A stretch of DNA of 64,000 nucleotides from Clostridiaceae bacterium (GTDB taxonomy: Bacteria > Bacillota > Clostridia > Saccharofermentanales > Saccharofermentanaceae), in contig JAAYFK010000011.1 of NCBI GenBank assembly GCA_012728275.1, positions 62,001 through 126,000 of the forward strand, in the 5' to 3' direction. Shown here in pieces: positions 45,966 through 55,591 of this stretch (its first letter is position 1; the number at the start of each line of letters is the position of its first letter). The position numbers were made by a program, and so were the translations under genes. The notes beneath the pieces are model-generated. The model worked only from the letters and a program-made list of their open reading frames with translations. It searched no databases and had not been told where the DNA came from.

Positions 45966-46434
45966 TAGACAAGAGATGATAATAAGACTCGTCAAAGAGC
46001 ATGATATTTCCACACAAGATGAACTCACGAAGCTCATGGAGAGTGTCGGATATAAAGTAACTCAGGCAACTTGTTCTCGAGATATCAAGGAACTAGGAAT
46101 TATCAAGGTAACTATGCCTAATCAAAGTACTAAGTATGCTATTCTTGAGCGAACTGGAGACGTTGCTCCTGGAAGATTACTATCAGTTTTTTCAAATTCC
46201 CTGATTTCATGTCAAAGCGCTATGAATTTGGTTATCATTAGAACTCTGCCAGGCATGGCTGCTGCAGCCGCCTCTGCACTTGATTCTATGCATTTAACTA
46301 ATTTGGTTGGTAGCATTGCTGGTGATGATACTGTATTTGCCGCTGCTTCGGGAATAGATGAAGCTAATGCTTTAGTAATTACAATTAGTAATATGATGAG
46401 TAACACTGGCTCTGATGAAGATGGTTTCTCATGA
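45946..46434 (+). CDS. argR: arginine repressor ArgR/AhrC
   Basis: This 162-residue protein has an N-terminal winged helix (STQDELTKLMESVGYKVTQ, then the SRDIKEL recognition helix). The C-terminal hexamer domain has the arginine-binding VGSIAGDDTVFAA motif (GDDT). It represses arginine biosynthesis and activates catabolism when arginine is bound. Its likely local target is the ARG-box-like site ahead of argG (15065-15078). GAGGT lies upstream of the ATG inside nadK. Confidence 0.94.
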   Translation: MKVAKNDRQEMIIRLVKEHDISTQDELTKLMESVGYKVTQATCSRDIKELGIIKVTMPNQSTKYAILERTGDVAPGRLLSVFSNSLISCQSAMNLVIIRTLPGMAAAAASALDSMHLTNLVGSIAGDDTVFAAASGIDEANALVITISNMMSNTGSDEDGFS

Positions 46435-46443
46435 GGAAGAATA

Positions 46444-48159
46444 ATGCTAAGTAGGTTAGAGATCAATAATTTTGCTGTAATTTCTCATGCTGTCTTTGAG
46501 CCAGAGAACCATTTCAATGTTTTATCTGGAGAGACAGGTGCAGGTAAATCACTAATTATCGATGCTATTTCTCTAATAATGGGGATTAAAGCTAGTAAGT
46601 CACTAATTCGATCAAATTGTGATTGTGCTAGCGTCGAAGCTGTTTTTGATGTTAGTGATTTTGAGATGAGCGACAATAAAGACGATGTTGAAGAATTTAA
46701 TACTCTCTTATCTGAGAATGGAATAGAAATAGAAGACGATACACTAATAATTGAGAGGAAAATATCCATTGATGGCAAGTCAATATCGAGAATTAATGGT
46801 AAGACCGTTGTCCTTTCATTAATTAAGAGAGTATCTTCCTTTCTAATAGATATTCATGGTCAACATGATACTCAACGAATCTTTGATGAGAAGTTTCATA
46901 CATCTATGCTTGACTCTTATGCGGGAGAATCTGTTTACGATTTACAATGCAAATACAAGTTATTGCTGAATGAGTATAAGAATATCATTGTTGAGATAAA
47001 GTCACTCGGTAGTTCTCCCGATTCTATCAATCTTCGCAAGAGTGCATTAAGCGCTTGCATTGAAGAGATTAGTTCTGCTGCTTTCATTGACGGTGAGGAA
47101 GAGTCGTTGAGAGAGAAGAAGAGTGTATTCTCCTCTAAGCTAAAGATAGCGGAGATGATATATTCTGTTAATGATGAACTGAATCTTGAGGATGATAATG
47201 GTAGTACGATACTTTCTCATATCGAGAACGCGAAATCCACTTTTGCTAAAGTTGCCATTCTGGACCCTGAGTATGATTCGTTATCTAAGAAAATGGACAA
47301 ATTTTTCTATGAGGCTGAAGGTATTACCTCGGATATTGATAGATTAGCATCAAGTATAGATTTTGACGAAGTGGAGTTAAATCGAATCGATAGTAGAATT
47401 CAATTACTACTAGACTTAAAGAGTAAATATGGGAAGTCGATATCCGAGATAAATGAGCATCTAGCAAGAGCTAGAGAAGAATTGGACTCATTAAGTTCCA
47501 GTGAGTCAAGATTAGTAGTATTAAGAAGTAAGAGAGTTGAAGTAGAGAAGAACCTTGTTGATGTTGCTGAGAAGCTTTCCAGCGAACGTAAGTCTACTTC
47601 TATTAAACTTTCAAGTCTTATTATGAAGGAACTTAATGATCTTTGCATGCCAAATGCGAGATTCGAGGTTATGTTCGTGAGAAGAGCTAAGGATAAATTC
47701 TTTTCGAGCACGGGAATTGATGATATTGCTTTTATGTTTAGTGCCAATCCTGGTCAAGATCTTAAGCCTTTATCTTCAATAATATCGGGAGGCGAAGCAT
47801 CTCGTGTCATGCTCGCAATAAAATCAATTCTATCTAGAGTAGATAGTGTATCGACTTTGATTTTTGATGAAATTGATACTGGAATATCGGGGCAAGCAGC
47901 GACAAGTATTGCATCAAAGCTTGTCGAGATTGGCAAGTATCATCAAGTATTATGTGTAACTCACACAGCTCAAATTGCAGCAGCAGCTTCAAGCAATTAT
48001 GTAATAACTAAGAATGTTGAAGATGATAATACAAACACTAGTTTAATTTCTATTAGCGGAAATAAGAAGGTTGAAGAAGTATCAAGATTACTTTCTGGAT
48101 CCAACATATTAGAATCTATCGATTTGGCTAAGCAATTGATTGATAGATTCGTCAGATAA
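46444..48159 (+). CDS. recN: DNA repair protein RecN
   Basis: This 571-residue SMC-like ATPase acts in double-strand-break repair. SGETGAGKSLIIDAISLIMG is Walker A; a long coiled-coil middle (about 160-365) follows. SIISGGEASRVMLAIKSIL is the signature and LIFDEIDTGISGQAA Walker B. The last 51 bases overlap the end of the convergent pseudouridine synthase gene. In spore formers spoIVB and spo0A usually follow recN; here they do not. Confidence 0.95.
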   Translation: MLSRLEINNFAVISHAVFEPENHFNVLSGETGAGKSLIIDAISLIMGIKASKSLIRSNCDCASVEAVFDVSDFEMSDNKDDVEEFNTLLSENGIEIEDDTLIIERKISIDGKSISRINGKTVVLSLIKRVSSFLIDIHGQHDTQRIFDEKFHTSMLDSYAGESVYDLQCKYKLLLNEYKNIIVEIKSLGSSPDSINLRKSALSACIEEISSAAFIDGEEESLREKKSVFSSKLKIAEMIYSVNDELNLEDDNGSTILSHIENAKSTFAKVAILDPEYDSLSKKMDKFFYEAEGITSDIDRLASSIDFDEVELNRIDSRIQLLLDLKSKYGKSISEINEHLARAREELDSLSSSESRLVVLRSKRVEVEKNLVDVAEKLSSERKSTSIKLSSLIMKELNDLCMPNARFEVMFVRRAKDKFFSSTGIDDIAFMFSANPGQDLKPLSSIISGGEASRVMLAIKSILSRVDSVSTLIFDEIDTGISGQAATSIASKLVEIGKYHQVLCVTHTAQIAAAASSNYVITKNVEDDNTNTSLISISGNKKVEEVSRLLSGSNILESIDLAKQLIDRFVR

Positions 48160-49050
48160 ATCATTAAACATGTCCCGCATATCATTAGGGAGCATACTTT
48201 TGAAGGTCATTCTTTCATTCGTCATTGGGTGAAAGAAAGATAAATACGAGCAATGCAAAGCTTGTCTTCCAATGATGCTGTCGAGTTTCTTTGAGTTTGG
48301 GAAGTCGCTACGAGGATTATCAATTGAGTTAGGACCGTAGAGCCCGTCACCAACCAACGGGTGTCCCATAAAATTTGAATGAACTCTGATTTGATGACAT
48401 CTTCCAGTTTCGAGCTTGAAAAGGACCAACGAGATATTCCTAGTCTCATCGTAGTATAAAGATTTATAATGGGTTATTGAAGGATGTCCATCTCCATCGT
48501 TAGCAATCTCTCTTATCATAATCGATCCTGCTCGTCTTTGAATAGGTCGATTAATCGTGCCTGCATCCTCTTCATATTTTCCATAAACTACGGCAAGATA
48601 CTTTTTATCAATACCACTTTGAGTGATAGTGTTATGAGCAAAACCGTTTTTTGCTACTACAATAAGACCAGATGTTTCTCGATCTAGTCTCATGACTGGA
48701 TGCAGACTTCGCGAAGACAACTGTGTTAATAGAGAATCATCAAGATGACCATGAGTAGGATGTGTAACCATGTTTGCAGGTTTGACACAGACAGCGAACC
48801 ATTCATCTTCATATAATATTGGAATACTTGAATTTGAATTTAGATTATAATCACTATCTCCATAAGAAATATACACAAAATCTTGTGCTTTGCATCTGTC
48901 AATGACGCGAGTATGCACACCGTTAACATCAAGCTGGCCATAGAGCTTAATTTTCTTAATGCAAACACTACTCATTCTGAACTTCTCTTGAAGTAATTGA
49001 CGAAGTGTATAGCCATCATATTTATCTTCAACAACATAATTGATTTTCAT
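48109..49050 (-). CDS. RluA-family pseudouridine synthase
   Basis: This 313-residue enzyme has an S4-like N-terminus (VCIKKIKLYGQLDVNGVHTR). The family motif is HPVMRLDRETSGLIVVAKN, with the catalytic Asp in RLDRETSG. ETGRCHQIRVHSNFMGHPLVGD follows, then FHPMTNERMTFKSMLP. It isomerises uridines in rRNA or tRNA; which site cannot be told. A second paralogue lies at 58468. Its 3' end overlaps recN tail-to-tail. No strong ribosome site is visible. Confidence 0.9.
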   Translation of the reverse strand: MKINYVVEDKYDGYTLRQLLQEKFRMSSVCIKKIKLYGQLDVNGVHTRVIDRCKAQDFVYISYGDSDYNLNSNSSIPILYEDEWFAVCVKPANMVTHPTHGHLDDSLLTQLSSRSLHPVMRLDRETSGLIVVAKNGFAHNTITQSGIDKKYLAVVYGKYEEDAGTINRPIQRRAGSIMIREIANDGDGHPSITHYKSLYYDETRNISLVLFKLETGRCHQIRVHSNFMGHPLVGDGLYGPNSIDNPRSDFPNSKKLDSIIGRQALHCSYLSFFHPMTNERMTFKSMLPNDMRDMFNDLSDESINQLLSQIDRF

Positions 49051-49173
49051 TCACTAATTCTTTTGAAAGAAATCTGCATTATTAGTACATGACCAACGCA
49101 AAAATCAAGTATTATCAACCCTTCTAATTCAATATAACGACAATACATCGTACGTGTAGCAATAGCAAGTAAA

Positions 49174-49179
49174 TATAAT
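49174..49179 (+). promoter_or_regulatory. candidate -10 of the hydrogenase operon
   Basis: A perfect TATAAT lies 71 bases ahead of the first hydrogenase gene, with no good -35. An alternative pair (TTGTTA 49201-49206, 17 bases, TACCAT 49224-49229) would start transcription only about 14 bases before the GTG, right at the ribosome site, which makes it less likely. Confidence 0.4.
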
Positions 49180-49250
49180 GTGAAATTACCATTCTTTTTA
49201 TTGTTAGAAAATTGGTTTTATGTTACCATTTTCGTCGGGAGGTGAGTCAT

Positions 49251-49748
49251 GTGTCTATTATTAAATTGACTCCGGAAGAGCAAGCAACAAAACTAGAAGC
49301 TGTTCTTTCAAAGTACAAAGGTCAGGGTCAGAAGGCTTTGATGAGTACTCTGCAACAGGCGCAAGAAATCTACGGATATCTTCCTTTGCCTGTTCAGCGT
49401 AAAGTTGCTGATGCACTCGATGTATCCGTGGCTAATGTCTATGGTGTTATTTCCTTCTATTCATTCTTTTCCCTCAAACCAAAGGGAGAGTATGCGTTTA
49501 ACGTTTGTTTAGGTACTGCTTGTTATGTTAAGGGTTCACAGGCATTACTTGACAAGATAGAAGAGTCTCTAGGAATTAAGTCTGGAGACGTTACGGAGGA
49601 TACCAAGTTCTCTATTTCTTCTTGCCGTTGTGTTGGTGCTTGCGGTCTCGCACCAGTTCTTCTTGTAAACGATGATGTTTACGGAAGATTAACTCCTGAT
49701 GAAATTCCTGCAATTATTGCGAAGTATAAGGAGGAAGCGAATGTCTAA
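49251..49748 (+). CDS. NADH-dependent [FeFe] hydrogenase, NuoE-like subunit (HydC type)
   Basis: The start is GTG at 49251, 6 bases after GGGAGGTG; the upstream ATG at 49212 would read across that site. The 165-residue protein belongs to the 24-kDa NuoE family: LMSTLQQAQEIYGYLPLPVQ, NVYGVISFYSFFSLKPKGEY, and four cysteines in VCLGTACYVKGS and SCRCVGACGLAP that hold a [2Fe-2S] cluster. It is one of three subunits of a soluble NAD-linked hydrogenase and overlaps the next gene by 8 bases. Confidence 0.92.
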   Translation: MSIIKLTPEEQATKLEAVLSKYKGQGQKALMSTLQQAQEIYGYLPLPVQRKVADALDVSVANVYGVISFYSFFSLKPKGEYAFNVCLGTACYVKGSQALLDKIEESLGIKSGDVTEDTKFSISSCRCVGACGLAPVLLVNDDVYGRLTPDEIPAIIAKYKEEANV

Positions 49749-51540
49749 TTATCGTGCGCACGTCCTTGTTTGTTGCGGCACAGGCTGTACTTCTTCAAAT
49801 TCTCATATTATTATGGAGAATTTTTCGAAGTTCGTTGCTGAGAAGGGACTAGAGAAGGAAATTGATGTAGTAAAGACTGGTTGCTTTGGTCTATGTGCCG
49901 AAGGACCTATCGTTGTAATTTATCCTGAGGGAACGATGTATTATCGTTGCACACCTGAGGATGTTGAGGAAATCGTTAACGAGCACCTCGTTAAGGGAAG
50001 AAAGGTTGAAAGACTTCTTAAGACTGGAAATCCTGATTCCAACCCTACTGACTTCTACTCAAAGCAGATGCGTATTGCATTGAGAAATTGTGGTCGTATT
50101 AATCCAGATAAGATTGAAGAATATATTGCTCATGATGGATATCAGGCACTCTGCAAAATTTTTTCTACTAAGAGAGATCCTGCTGAGATTATTTCCGAGA
50201 TCAAAGAGTCTGGTCTTCGTGGCCGTGGAGGCGGAGGATTCCCTACTGGAATGAAGTGGGATTTTGCTGCTAAGGTTCAAAATGATACTAAGTATGTATG
50301 TTGTAATGCCGATGAGGGTGACCCTGGCGCATTCATGGACCGTTCTATTCTTGAAGGAGATCCACATACAATAATCGAAGCAATGACAATCGCTGGTTAT
50401 TGTATTGGAGCACATCAGGGATATGTATACGTGCGTGCTGAGTATCCAATTGCTGTTGAGCGTTTATCTGCTGCTATTGATCAAGCAAGAGAGCATGGCT
50501 TCATAGGCCAGAATATCTTCAATTCTGGTTTTGATTTTGATCTTGATATTCGTTTGGGAGCCGGAGCTTTCGTATGTGGTGAAGAGACTGCTCTTATGCG
50601 TTCAATCGAAGGTAAGAGAGGTAATCCGACACCGCGTCCACCATTCCCAGCTGTAAAGGGTTTGTTTGGTAAGCCTACTATTCTAAATAATGTTGAGACA
50701 TATGCAAATATTCCAGTAATCCTAAACAAGGGCGCTAAGTGGTTTGCATCTGTTGGTACTGAGAAGTCCAAGGGAACTAAGGTATTTGCTTTAGGTGGTA
50801 AGGTAAATAACGTTGGTCTTCTTGAGATTCCTATGGGTACAACAGTTAGAGAAATCGTATTTGATATCGGTGGTGGAATTCCTGATGGAAAGAAGTTCAA
50901 GGCTGTTCAGACAGGTGGACCTTCCGGTGGATGTATCCCTGCTTCCTTACTTGATACTGCAATCGATTATGATAACCTTGTTGCCGTTGGCTCAATGATG
51001 GGTTCTGGCGGAATGATTGTAATGGATGAAGATACGTGCATGGTTGATATAGCAAAGTTCTTCCTTGAGTTCACTGTTGATGAGTCTTGTGGAAAATGTG
51101 CTCCTTGTCGTATTGGTACTAAGAGAATGTATGAAATTCTTACAAGAATCACAGATGGAACCGGTACACTTGACGATTTGCAGGCACTTGAAGATGTTGC
51201 GGTATCTTTAAAGAATGGTTCTTTGTGTGCTCTTGGACAAACGGCTGCAAACCCAATTCTATCTACAATGAAGCATTTCCGTGATGAGTATGTTGAGCAT
51301 GTTGTGGACAAGAAGTGTAGATGTGGTGTATGTAAGGATCTATTACAGTACTCAATTATTAAGGATTCTTGTATTGGATGCGGAATGTGTTCAAAGGTTT
51401 GTCCTGCTGACGCTATTACTAGAACTGATTATATTGCTCCTGGTAAGAAGTTAGCTGCATTCGAGATTGATCCTTCTAAGTGCGTTAAGTGTGGTGCTTG
51501 CATGGAAACATGTAAATTCAAGGCTATCGTAAAGAAGTGA
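49741..51540 (+). CDS. NADH-dependent [FeFe] hydrogenase, NuoF-like subunit (HydB type)
   Basis: This is 599 residues from the ATG at 49741. The domains in order are: a thioredoxin-like [2Fe-2S] part (VCCGTGCTSSNS, KTGCFGLCAEGP), the NuoF flavin/NADH core (GRGGGGFPTGMKWDFA, CNADEGDPGAFMDR), SLBB, and the [4Fe-4S] site ESCGKCAPCRIGTKRM. Two C-terminal ferredoxin-like clusters follow (CIGCGMCSKVCP and CVKCGACMETC). This is the flavin subunit where NADH and ferredoxin electrons meet in bifurcating hydrogenases. Confidence 0.94.
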   Translation: MSNYRAHVLVCCGTGCTSSNSHIIMENFSKFVAEKGLEKEIDVVKTGCFGLCAEGPIVVIYPEGTMYYRCTPEDVEEIVNEHLVKGRKVERLLKTGNPDSNPTDFYSKQMRIALRNCGRINPDKIEEYIAHDGYQALCKIFSTKRDPAEIISEIKESGLRGRGGGGFPTGMKWDFAAKVQNDTKYVCCNADEGDPGAFMDRSILEGDPHTIIEAMTIAGYCIGAHQGYVYVRAEYPIAVERLSAAIDQAREHGFIGQNIFNSGFDFDLDIRLGAGAFVCGEETALMRSIEGKRGNPTPRPPFPAVKGLFGKPTILNNVETYANIPVILNKGAKWFASVGTEKSKGTKVFALGGKVNNVGLLEIPMGTTVREIVFDIGGGIPDGKKFKAVQTGGPSGGCIPASLLDTAIDYDNLVAVGSMMGSGGMIVMDEDTCMVDIAKFFLEFTVDESCGKCAPCRIGTKRMYEILTRITDGTGTLDDLQALEDVAVSLKNGSLCALGQTAANPILSTMKHFRDEYVEHVVDKKCRCGVCKDLLQYSIIKDSCIGCGMCSKVCPADAITRTDYIAPGKKLAAFEIDPSKCVKCGACMETCKFKAIVKK

Positions 51541-51562
51541 TCAGGAAAGGAGATAATTAGAA

Positions 51563-53332
51563 ATGAATATGGTTAATCTTACCATTGATGGTGTTTCGGT
51601 TTCTGTACCTTCTTCATATACAGTTCTTGAAGCTGCAAAAGAGGCAGGCATTAAGATTCCTACACTTTGTTATTTAAAAGATGTCAACCAAGCCGGCGCT
51701 TGTCGTATTTGTCTTGTTGAAATAGAGAAGGCACGTGCTTTAGCTGCTGCATGTGTTATGCCTGTATCAGAAGGAATGGTTGTACATACAAATAGTCCTA
51801 AAGTTAGAGATACTAGAAAGAATACCTTAGAGATGATTCTTTCCGATCACAACGTTGATTGCTTATCATGTATAAGAAATCAGAATTGTGAGCTTCAGAC
51901 TCTTTCTCAGGAGTATGGTATTCGAAAGGTTACTTTCAGTGGAGTAAAGTCTTCATCTGTTATGGATACAAAGTCTTTCTCAATTGTTCGTGATTCTTCT
52001 AAGTGCGTTAAGTGCGGTCGTTGTGTAGCAGCCTGTCAAAAGCAGAGCATTGGTTTGTTAAGCTTCCTCAATAGAGGATTTGAAACTACTGTTGGTCCTG
52101 CTTTCGATATTTCCATGGCTGACGCTCCTTGTATTTACTGTGGTCAGTGTATTGTAGCTTGCCCTGTTGGAGCTTTGTATGAGAAAGAGGAGACGGAGCA
52201 AGTTTGGAATGCAATTAACGATCCTTCAAAGCATGTCGTAATGCAAGTTGCACCTGCTGTACGTGCTGCTATTGGTGAAGAGTTTGGTCTACCTATTGGA
52301 ACAAGAGCTACTGGCAAGATGTTTGCCGCTATCAAGCGTCTAGGTGCTGATAAGGTATATGATACGAACTTCGGTGCTGATCTTACAATTATGGAAGAAG
52401 GCACAGAGCTTATTAATAGGATCAAAAATGGTGGCGTGCTTCCAATGATTACTTCATGTTCTCCAGGATGGGTACGTTTCTGTGAATTCTATTTCCCTGA
52501 GTTCATACCTAATCTATCAACATGTAAGTCCCCTCATGAGATGGAAGGTGCTATTATTAAGACTTTCTACGCTCAGAAGAATGGCATAGATCCTAAGGAT
52601 ATCTTTGTTGTTTCTGTAATGCCTTGTACTTCTAAGAAGACTGAAGCTGAAAGAGAGCAACTTGTTAACAAAGACGGTCTTAAGGATGTTGACTGCGTCA
52701 TCACTACACGTGAGCTTGCTCGTATGATTAGAGAAGCCGGAATCGACTTCAAATCACTTCCTGATGATGGTCCTGATTCTGATCTTCTTGGAGAATACAC
52801 AGGTGCTGGTGTAATCTTTGGAGCTACTGGTGGAGTTATGGAAGCTGCTTTACGTACTGTTGCAGATATTCTTGAAAATAAGGATCTACCAGACTTTGAG
52901 TACACTCAAGTAAGAGGAGTTGAAGCTGACGTTAAGGAAGCTACCGTTAATCTTGCTGGAAAAGATATCAAAGTTGCTGTTGCTCATAGTACTGCAGCTG
53001 CTCGTAAACTTCTTGACAGTATTAAAGATGGCACAAATAACGATTATGCATTTATTGAAGTTATGGGTTGTTCTGGTGGATGCGTATGTGGTGGTGGTCA
53101 ACCAATTATTGACGCACAAACACTTATGTCTATCGACATTAGAGCTGAGAGAGCTAAGGCACTTTATGAAGAAGATAAGATTCTTCCTGAGAGAAAGTCT
53201 CACAAGAATTCTCAGATTAATAAGCTTTATGAAGAATTCCTTGGCGAGCCAAATGGTCACTTGTCTCATGAGCTATTACATACTTCATATAGTAAGCGTG
53301 AGATCTATCCTGATTCAGTATTAGAAGATTAA
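51563..53332 (+). CDS. hydA: [FeFe] hydrogenase catalytic subunit (HydA)
   Basis: This 589-residue protein has an N-terminal [2Fe-2S] domain (CYLKDVNQAGACRICLVEIE), the His-ligated cluster (DHNVDCLSCIRNQNCELQ), two [4Fe-4S] sites, and then the H-cluster domain. Its motifs are TSCSPGW (297-303), MPCTSKK (353-359) and EVMGCSGGCVCGGGQP (499-514). The modular length and NuoE/NuoF partners indicate the trimeric electron-bifurcating type, which makes H2 from NADH plus reduced ferredoxin, or the reverse. Maturases HydE/F/G are not in the window. It ends at a terminator. Confidence 0.96.
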   Translation: MNMVNLTIDGVSVSVPSSYTVLEAAKEAGIKIPTLCYLKDVNQAGACRICLVEIEKARALAAACVMPVSEGMVVHTNSPKVRDTRKNTLEMILSDHNVDCLSCIRNQNCELQTLSQEYGIRKVTFSGVKSSSVMDTKSFSIVRDSSKCVKCGRCVAACQKQSIGLLSFLNRGFETTVGPAFDISMADAPCIYCGQCIVACPVGALYEKEETEQVWNAINDPSKHVVMQVAPAVRAAIGEEFGLPIGTRATGKMFAAIKRLGADKVYDTNFGADLTIMEEGTELINRIKNGGVLPMITSCSPGWVRFCEFYFPEFIPNLSTCKSPHEMEGAIIKTFYAQKNGIDPKDIFVVSVMPCTSKKTEAEREQLVNKDGLKDVDCVITTRELARMIREAGIDFKSLPDDGPDSDLLGEYTGAGVIFGATGGVMEAALRTVADILENKDLPDFEYTQVRGVEADVKEATVNLAGKDIKVAVAHSTAAARKLLDSIKDGTNNDYAFIEVMGCSGGCVCGGGQPIIDAQTLMSIDIRAERAKALYEEDKILPERKSHKNSQINKLYEEFLGEPNGHLSHELLHTSYSKREIYPDSVLED

Positions 53333-53351
53333 TTGTTATAAAATTACAAAG

Positions 53352-53400
53352 AAGGCGGCGTTGTTATATTAGCAATGCCGCTTTTATATTGTTTTTTTTT
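53352..53400 (+). terminator. terminator of the hydrogenase operon
   Basis: GCGGCGTTG (53356 on) pairs with CAATGCCGC (53373-53381), with one G-U pair, in a GC-rich stem. TTTTATATTG and a run of ten T residues follow. Confidence 0.85.
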
Positions 53401-53408
53401 ACTTTTCA

Positions 53409-53437
53409 TTGACTTTATGTCTTTTTATTTCTACAAT
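53409..53437 (+). promoter_or_regulatory. promoter of rny
   Basis: TTGACT (53409-53414), 17 bases, TACAAT (53432-53437). It follows directly after the hydrogenase terminator and leaves a leader of about 65 bases before the rny ATG. Confidence 0.75.
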
Positions 53438-53508
53438 CAATAAGGGCAATGATTTTTGCCTGTTAAATTTGAACTTTGACAACTTAATATTTGGAGGTGA
53501 GTACCAAC

Positions 53509-55071
53509 ATGCCTTGGTTAGAAATTGCAATAAGTGCGGTTGTTGGTATTCTTTTGGGCTCATTAAGTGTGATGTTTTACTATAGGCGTGGTTTATCTGC
53601 GCAACAGAAACAATTGCAGGAAGATGCTCTCAAGTATGAAGCAGAGAATGCTTTATTAAAAGAGAGTGCACAAAAGGATGCTGAAGGCCGTAAAAGAGAT
53701 CTGCTTTTGCAAGCAAAAGAGGAAATCACTAATGCACGACTAGAATTAGAGCGTGATGTCCGTGAGAGAAAACAAGAACTTGCAAAAGAACGTAACAGAT
53801 TAGATCAGAAAGAAGAAACAATTGACAGAATGCTATCTAATGCTGAGAATAAGCAAACTCAATTAGAGCAAAAGCAACATGAGATAGCATTGCTTGAGGA
53901 ACACACAAAGGAACTTGAAGCTAAGAAAGCTAGTGAACTTGAGAAGATTTCTGGTTTGTCAATTGCAGATGCTAAGTCTTTGGTCCTTGAAGCTGCTGAA
54001 CGTGAATATAGTCATGAAATGGCTACTTTATTGAAGCAGATGGAAGAGAAGACTAAGCAAGAGGCTGACAAGACAGCTAAGGACATAATAGTTAATTCCA
54101 TTCAACGTTATGCTTCGGATTATGTATCTGAAGTTACAGTTTCAGTAGTTACCCTACCTAATGATGAGATGAAGGGTAGAATTATCGGCCGTGAGGGTCG
54201 TAATATTCGAGCTATTGAGACGATTACCGGCGTAGATTTAATTATTGATGATACACCGGAAGCAGTTATCATTTCTTCCTTTGATCCAATTCGCAGAGAG
54301 ATAGCAAGACTTACAATTGAGAAGCTTGTTACAGATGGTAGAATCCATCCTGCTAGAATTGAAGAGATGACAAATAAGGCTAGAAAAGAAATTAGCCAAA
54401 CAATCAAACAAGAAGGTGAGCGTGTAGCTTACGACACAGGAGTGATGAATCTACATCCTGAGATAATTAAGTATCTAGGACGTTTAAAATACCGTACAAG
54501 TTATGGTCAGAACGTACTTCAACATTCAATTGAAGTGTGCTGGTTAGCTGGTATGATGGCGGCAGAGTTAGGACTTGATGAGACTCTTGCAAAGAGAGCA
54601 GGTTTATTACACGACATTGGTAAGTCGGCTGATTTTGAGATGGAAGGTTCCCATGTTACTTTAGGTGCAGACATTGCAAGAAAGTATAAAGAATCTTCTG
54701 ATGTAGTTAACGCTATTGAAGCACACCATGGTGACGTAGAACCTCAGACTGCTATTGCAGTTCTTGTAGCGGCAGCTGATGCTATTTCCGCAGCAAGACC
54801 TGGAGCAAGAAGAGAGAACATCGAGACTTATATCAAGCGTATTCAGAAACTAGAAGATATTGCTACAAGTTTTGATGGTGTCGAGAAGAGTTATGCAATT
54901 CAGGCTGGTAGAGAAATCCGCGTTGTTGTTTGTCCTGATAAGGTAAGTGATGACGAGATGATTTTAAAAGCAAGACAAATCTGTAAGAAGATCGAGGATG
55001 AACTTGACTATCCTGGACAGATTAAAGTTAATGTCATTCGCGAGACTAGAGCGTCTGATATTGCTAAGTAA
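53509..55071 (+). CDS. rny: ribonuclease Y
   Basis: This is 520 residues, the normal length, from the ATG at 53509 (GGAGGTG nine bases upstream; a longer frame from 53491 would include that site). It has one N-terminal membrane helix, a long charged coiled coil (about 25-180), and a KH domain ([20 protein letters not shown]). The HD domain contains [14 protein letters not shown] and [11 protein letters not shown]. It is the membrane-bound endonuclease that starts mRNA decay in many Bacillota. In Bacillus the next gene is ymdB; here ymdB lies 2.1 kb downstream. Confidence 0.96.
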   Translation: MPWLEIAISAVVGILLGSLSVMFYYRRGLSAQQKQLQEDALKYEAENALLKESAQKDAEGRKRDLLLQAKEEITNARLELERDVRERKQELAKERNRLDQKEETIDRMLSNAENKQTQLEQKQHEIALLEEHTKELEAKKASELEKISGLSIADAKSLVLEAAEREYSHEMATLLKQMEEKTKQEADKTAKDIIVNSIQRYASDYVSEVTVSVVTLPNDEMKGRIIGREGRNIRAIETITGVDLIIDDTPEAVIISSFDPIRREIARLTIEKLVTDGRIHPARIEEMTNKARKEISQTIKQEGERVAYDTGVMNLHPEIIKYLGRLKYRTSYGQNVLQHSIEVCWLAGMMAAELGLDETLAKRAGLLHDIGKSADFEMEGSHVTLGADIARKYKESSDVVNAIEAHHGDVEPQTAIAVLVAAADAISAARPGARRENIETYIKRIQKLEDIATSFDGVEKSYAIQAGREIRVVVCPDKVSDDEMILKARQICKKIEDELDYPGQIKVNVIRETRASDIAK

Positions 55072-55081
55072 TTGATTATTT

Positions 55082-55117
55082 AAGGACCTTGTAGTAGAGA
55101 TGCTACAAGGCCTTTTT
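55082..55117 (+). terminator. terminator after rny
   Basis: CCTTGTAG (55087-55094) pairs with CTACAAGG (55103-55110) and is followed by CCTTTTT. The same stem sequence recurs in the terminator at 56601. Confidence 0.85.
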
Positions 55118-55168
55118 CATGCCGTTTTTATGAGATATTATGTAACTATAGTAATTAAGGAGTGTAAG

Positions 55169-55533
55169 ATGTTTTACTCATATGTGGTGGGAGTCACCGA
55201 ATCCATTATTGAGCTTAAGAATCATGGATTTATTGTAGAGAGAATCGGTGATGATTATGAGTTATTTTTTCGGTTAATCAAGTGCAAATTTGGGAGCAAT
55301 TTATCAAGGACCAGCTAAAGGTTGGGTTCTGGAATGAGTATATTTCCAAGGATAAGATTGTTTTTCTTTTTAAGCTCGAAAATGACTTCAGACGTTATGA
55401 AGTTATAGATTTTGAAAACGACGAAGTTTTGCTTCTGTGTAGAAAACTCTTTGATCCTAACATTAATTCAATCGAAGAGATGATAACGAGTAATGACTTT
55501 TATTGTGATAAAATATTTAAGCAAGATATGTAA
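55169..55533 (+). pseudogene. small hypothetical protein gene split by a -1 frameshift
   Basis: Frame 1 runs from the ATG at 55169 (AAGGAG upstream) through MFYSYVVGVTESIIELKN to YELFFR. The adjoining frame then carries QIWEQFIKDQLKVGFWNEYI, KDKIVFLFKLEN, NDEVLLLCRKLFDPN and SIEEMITSNDFYC to the TAA at 55531-55533. Adding one T to the six-T run at 55265-55270 would join them into about 121 residues. The second part resembles small clostridial hypothetical proteins with a D/N-K-I-V-F-x-F-K core and an S-I-E-E-M-x-x-N-x-F-Y end. It may be a true frameshift, a sequencing error or slippage; function unknown. Confidence 0.6.
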
Positions 55534-55591
55534 AGCTTTCGAAGATTACTTCTGTTACGATTATTCTATTATTAATTTTGGAGGAGTTACT

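Noticed and set aside
49201..49229. TTGTTA-17-TACCAT as the hydrogenase promoter
   Set aside because: Transcription would begin at the ribosome site, leaving almost no leader; the TATAAT at 49174 is more plausible.
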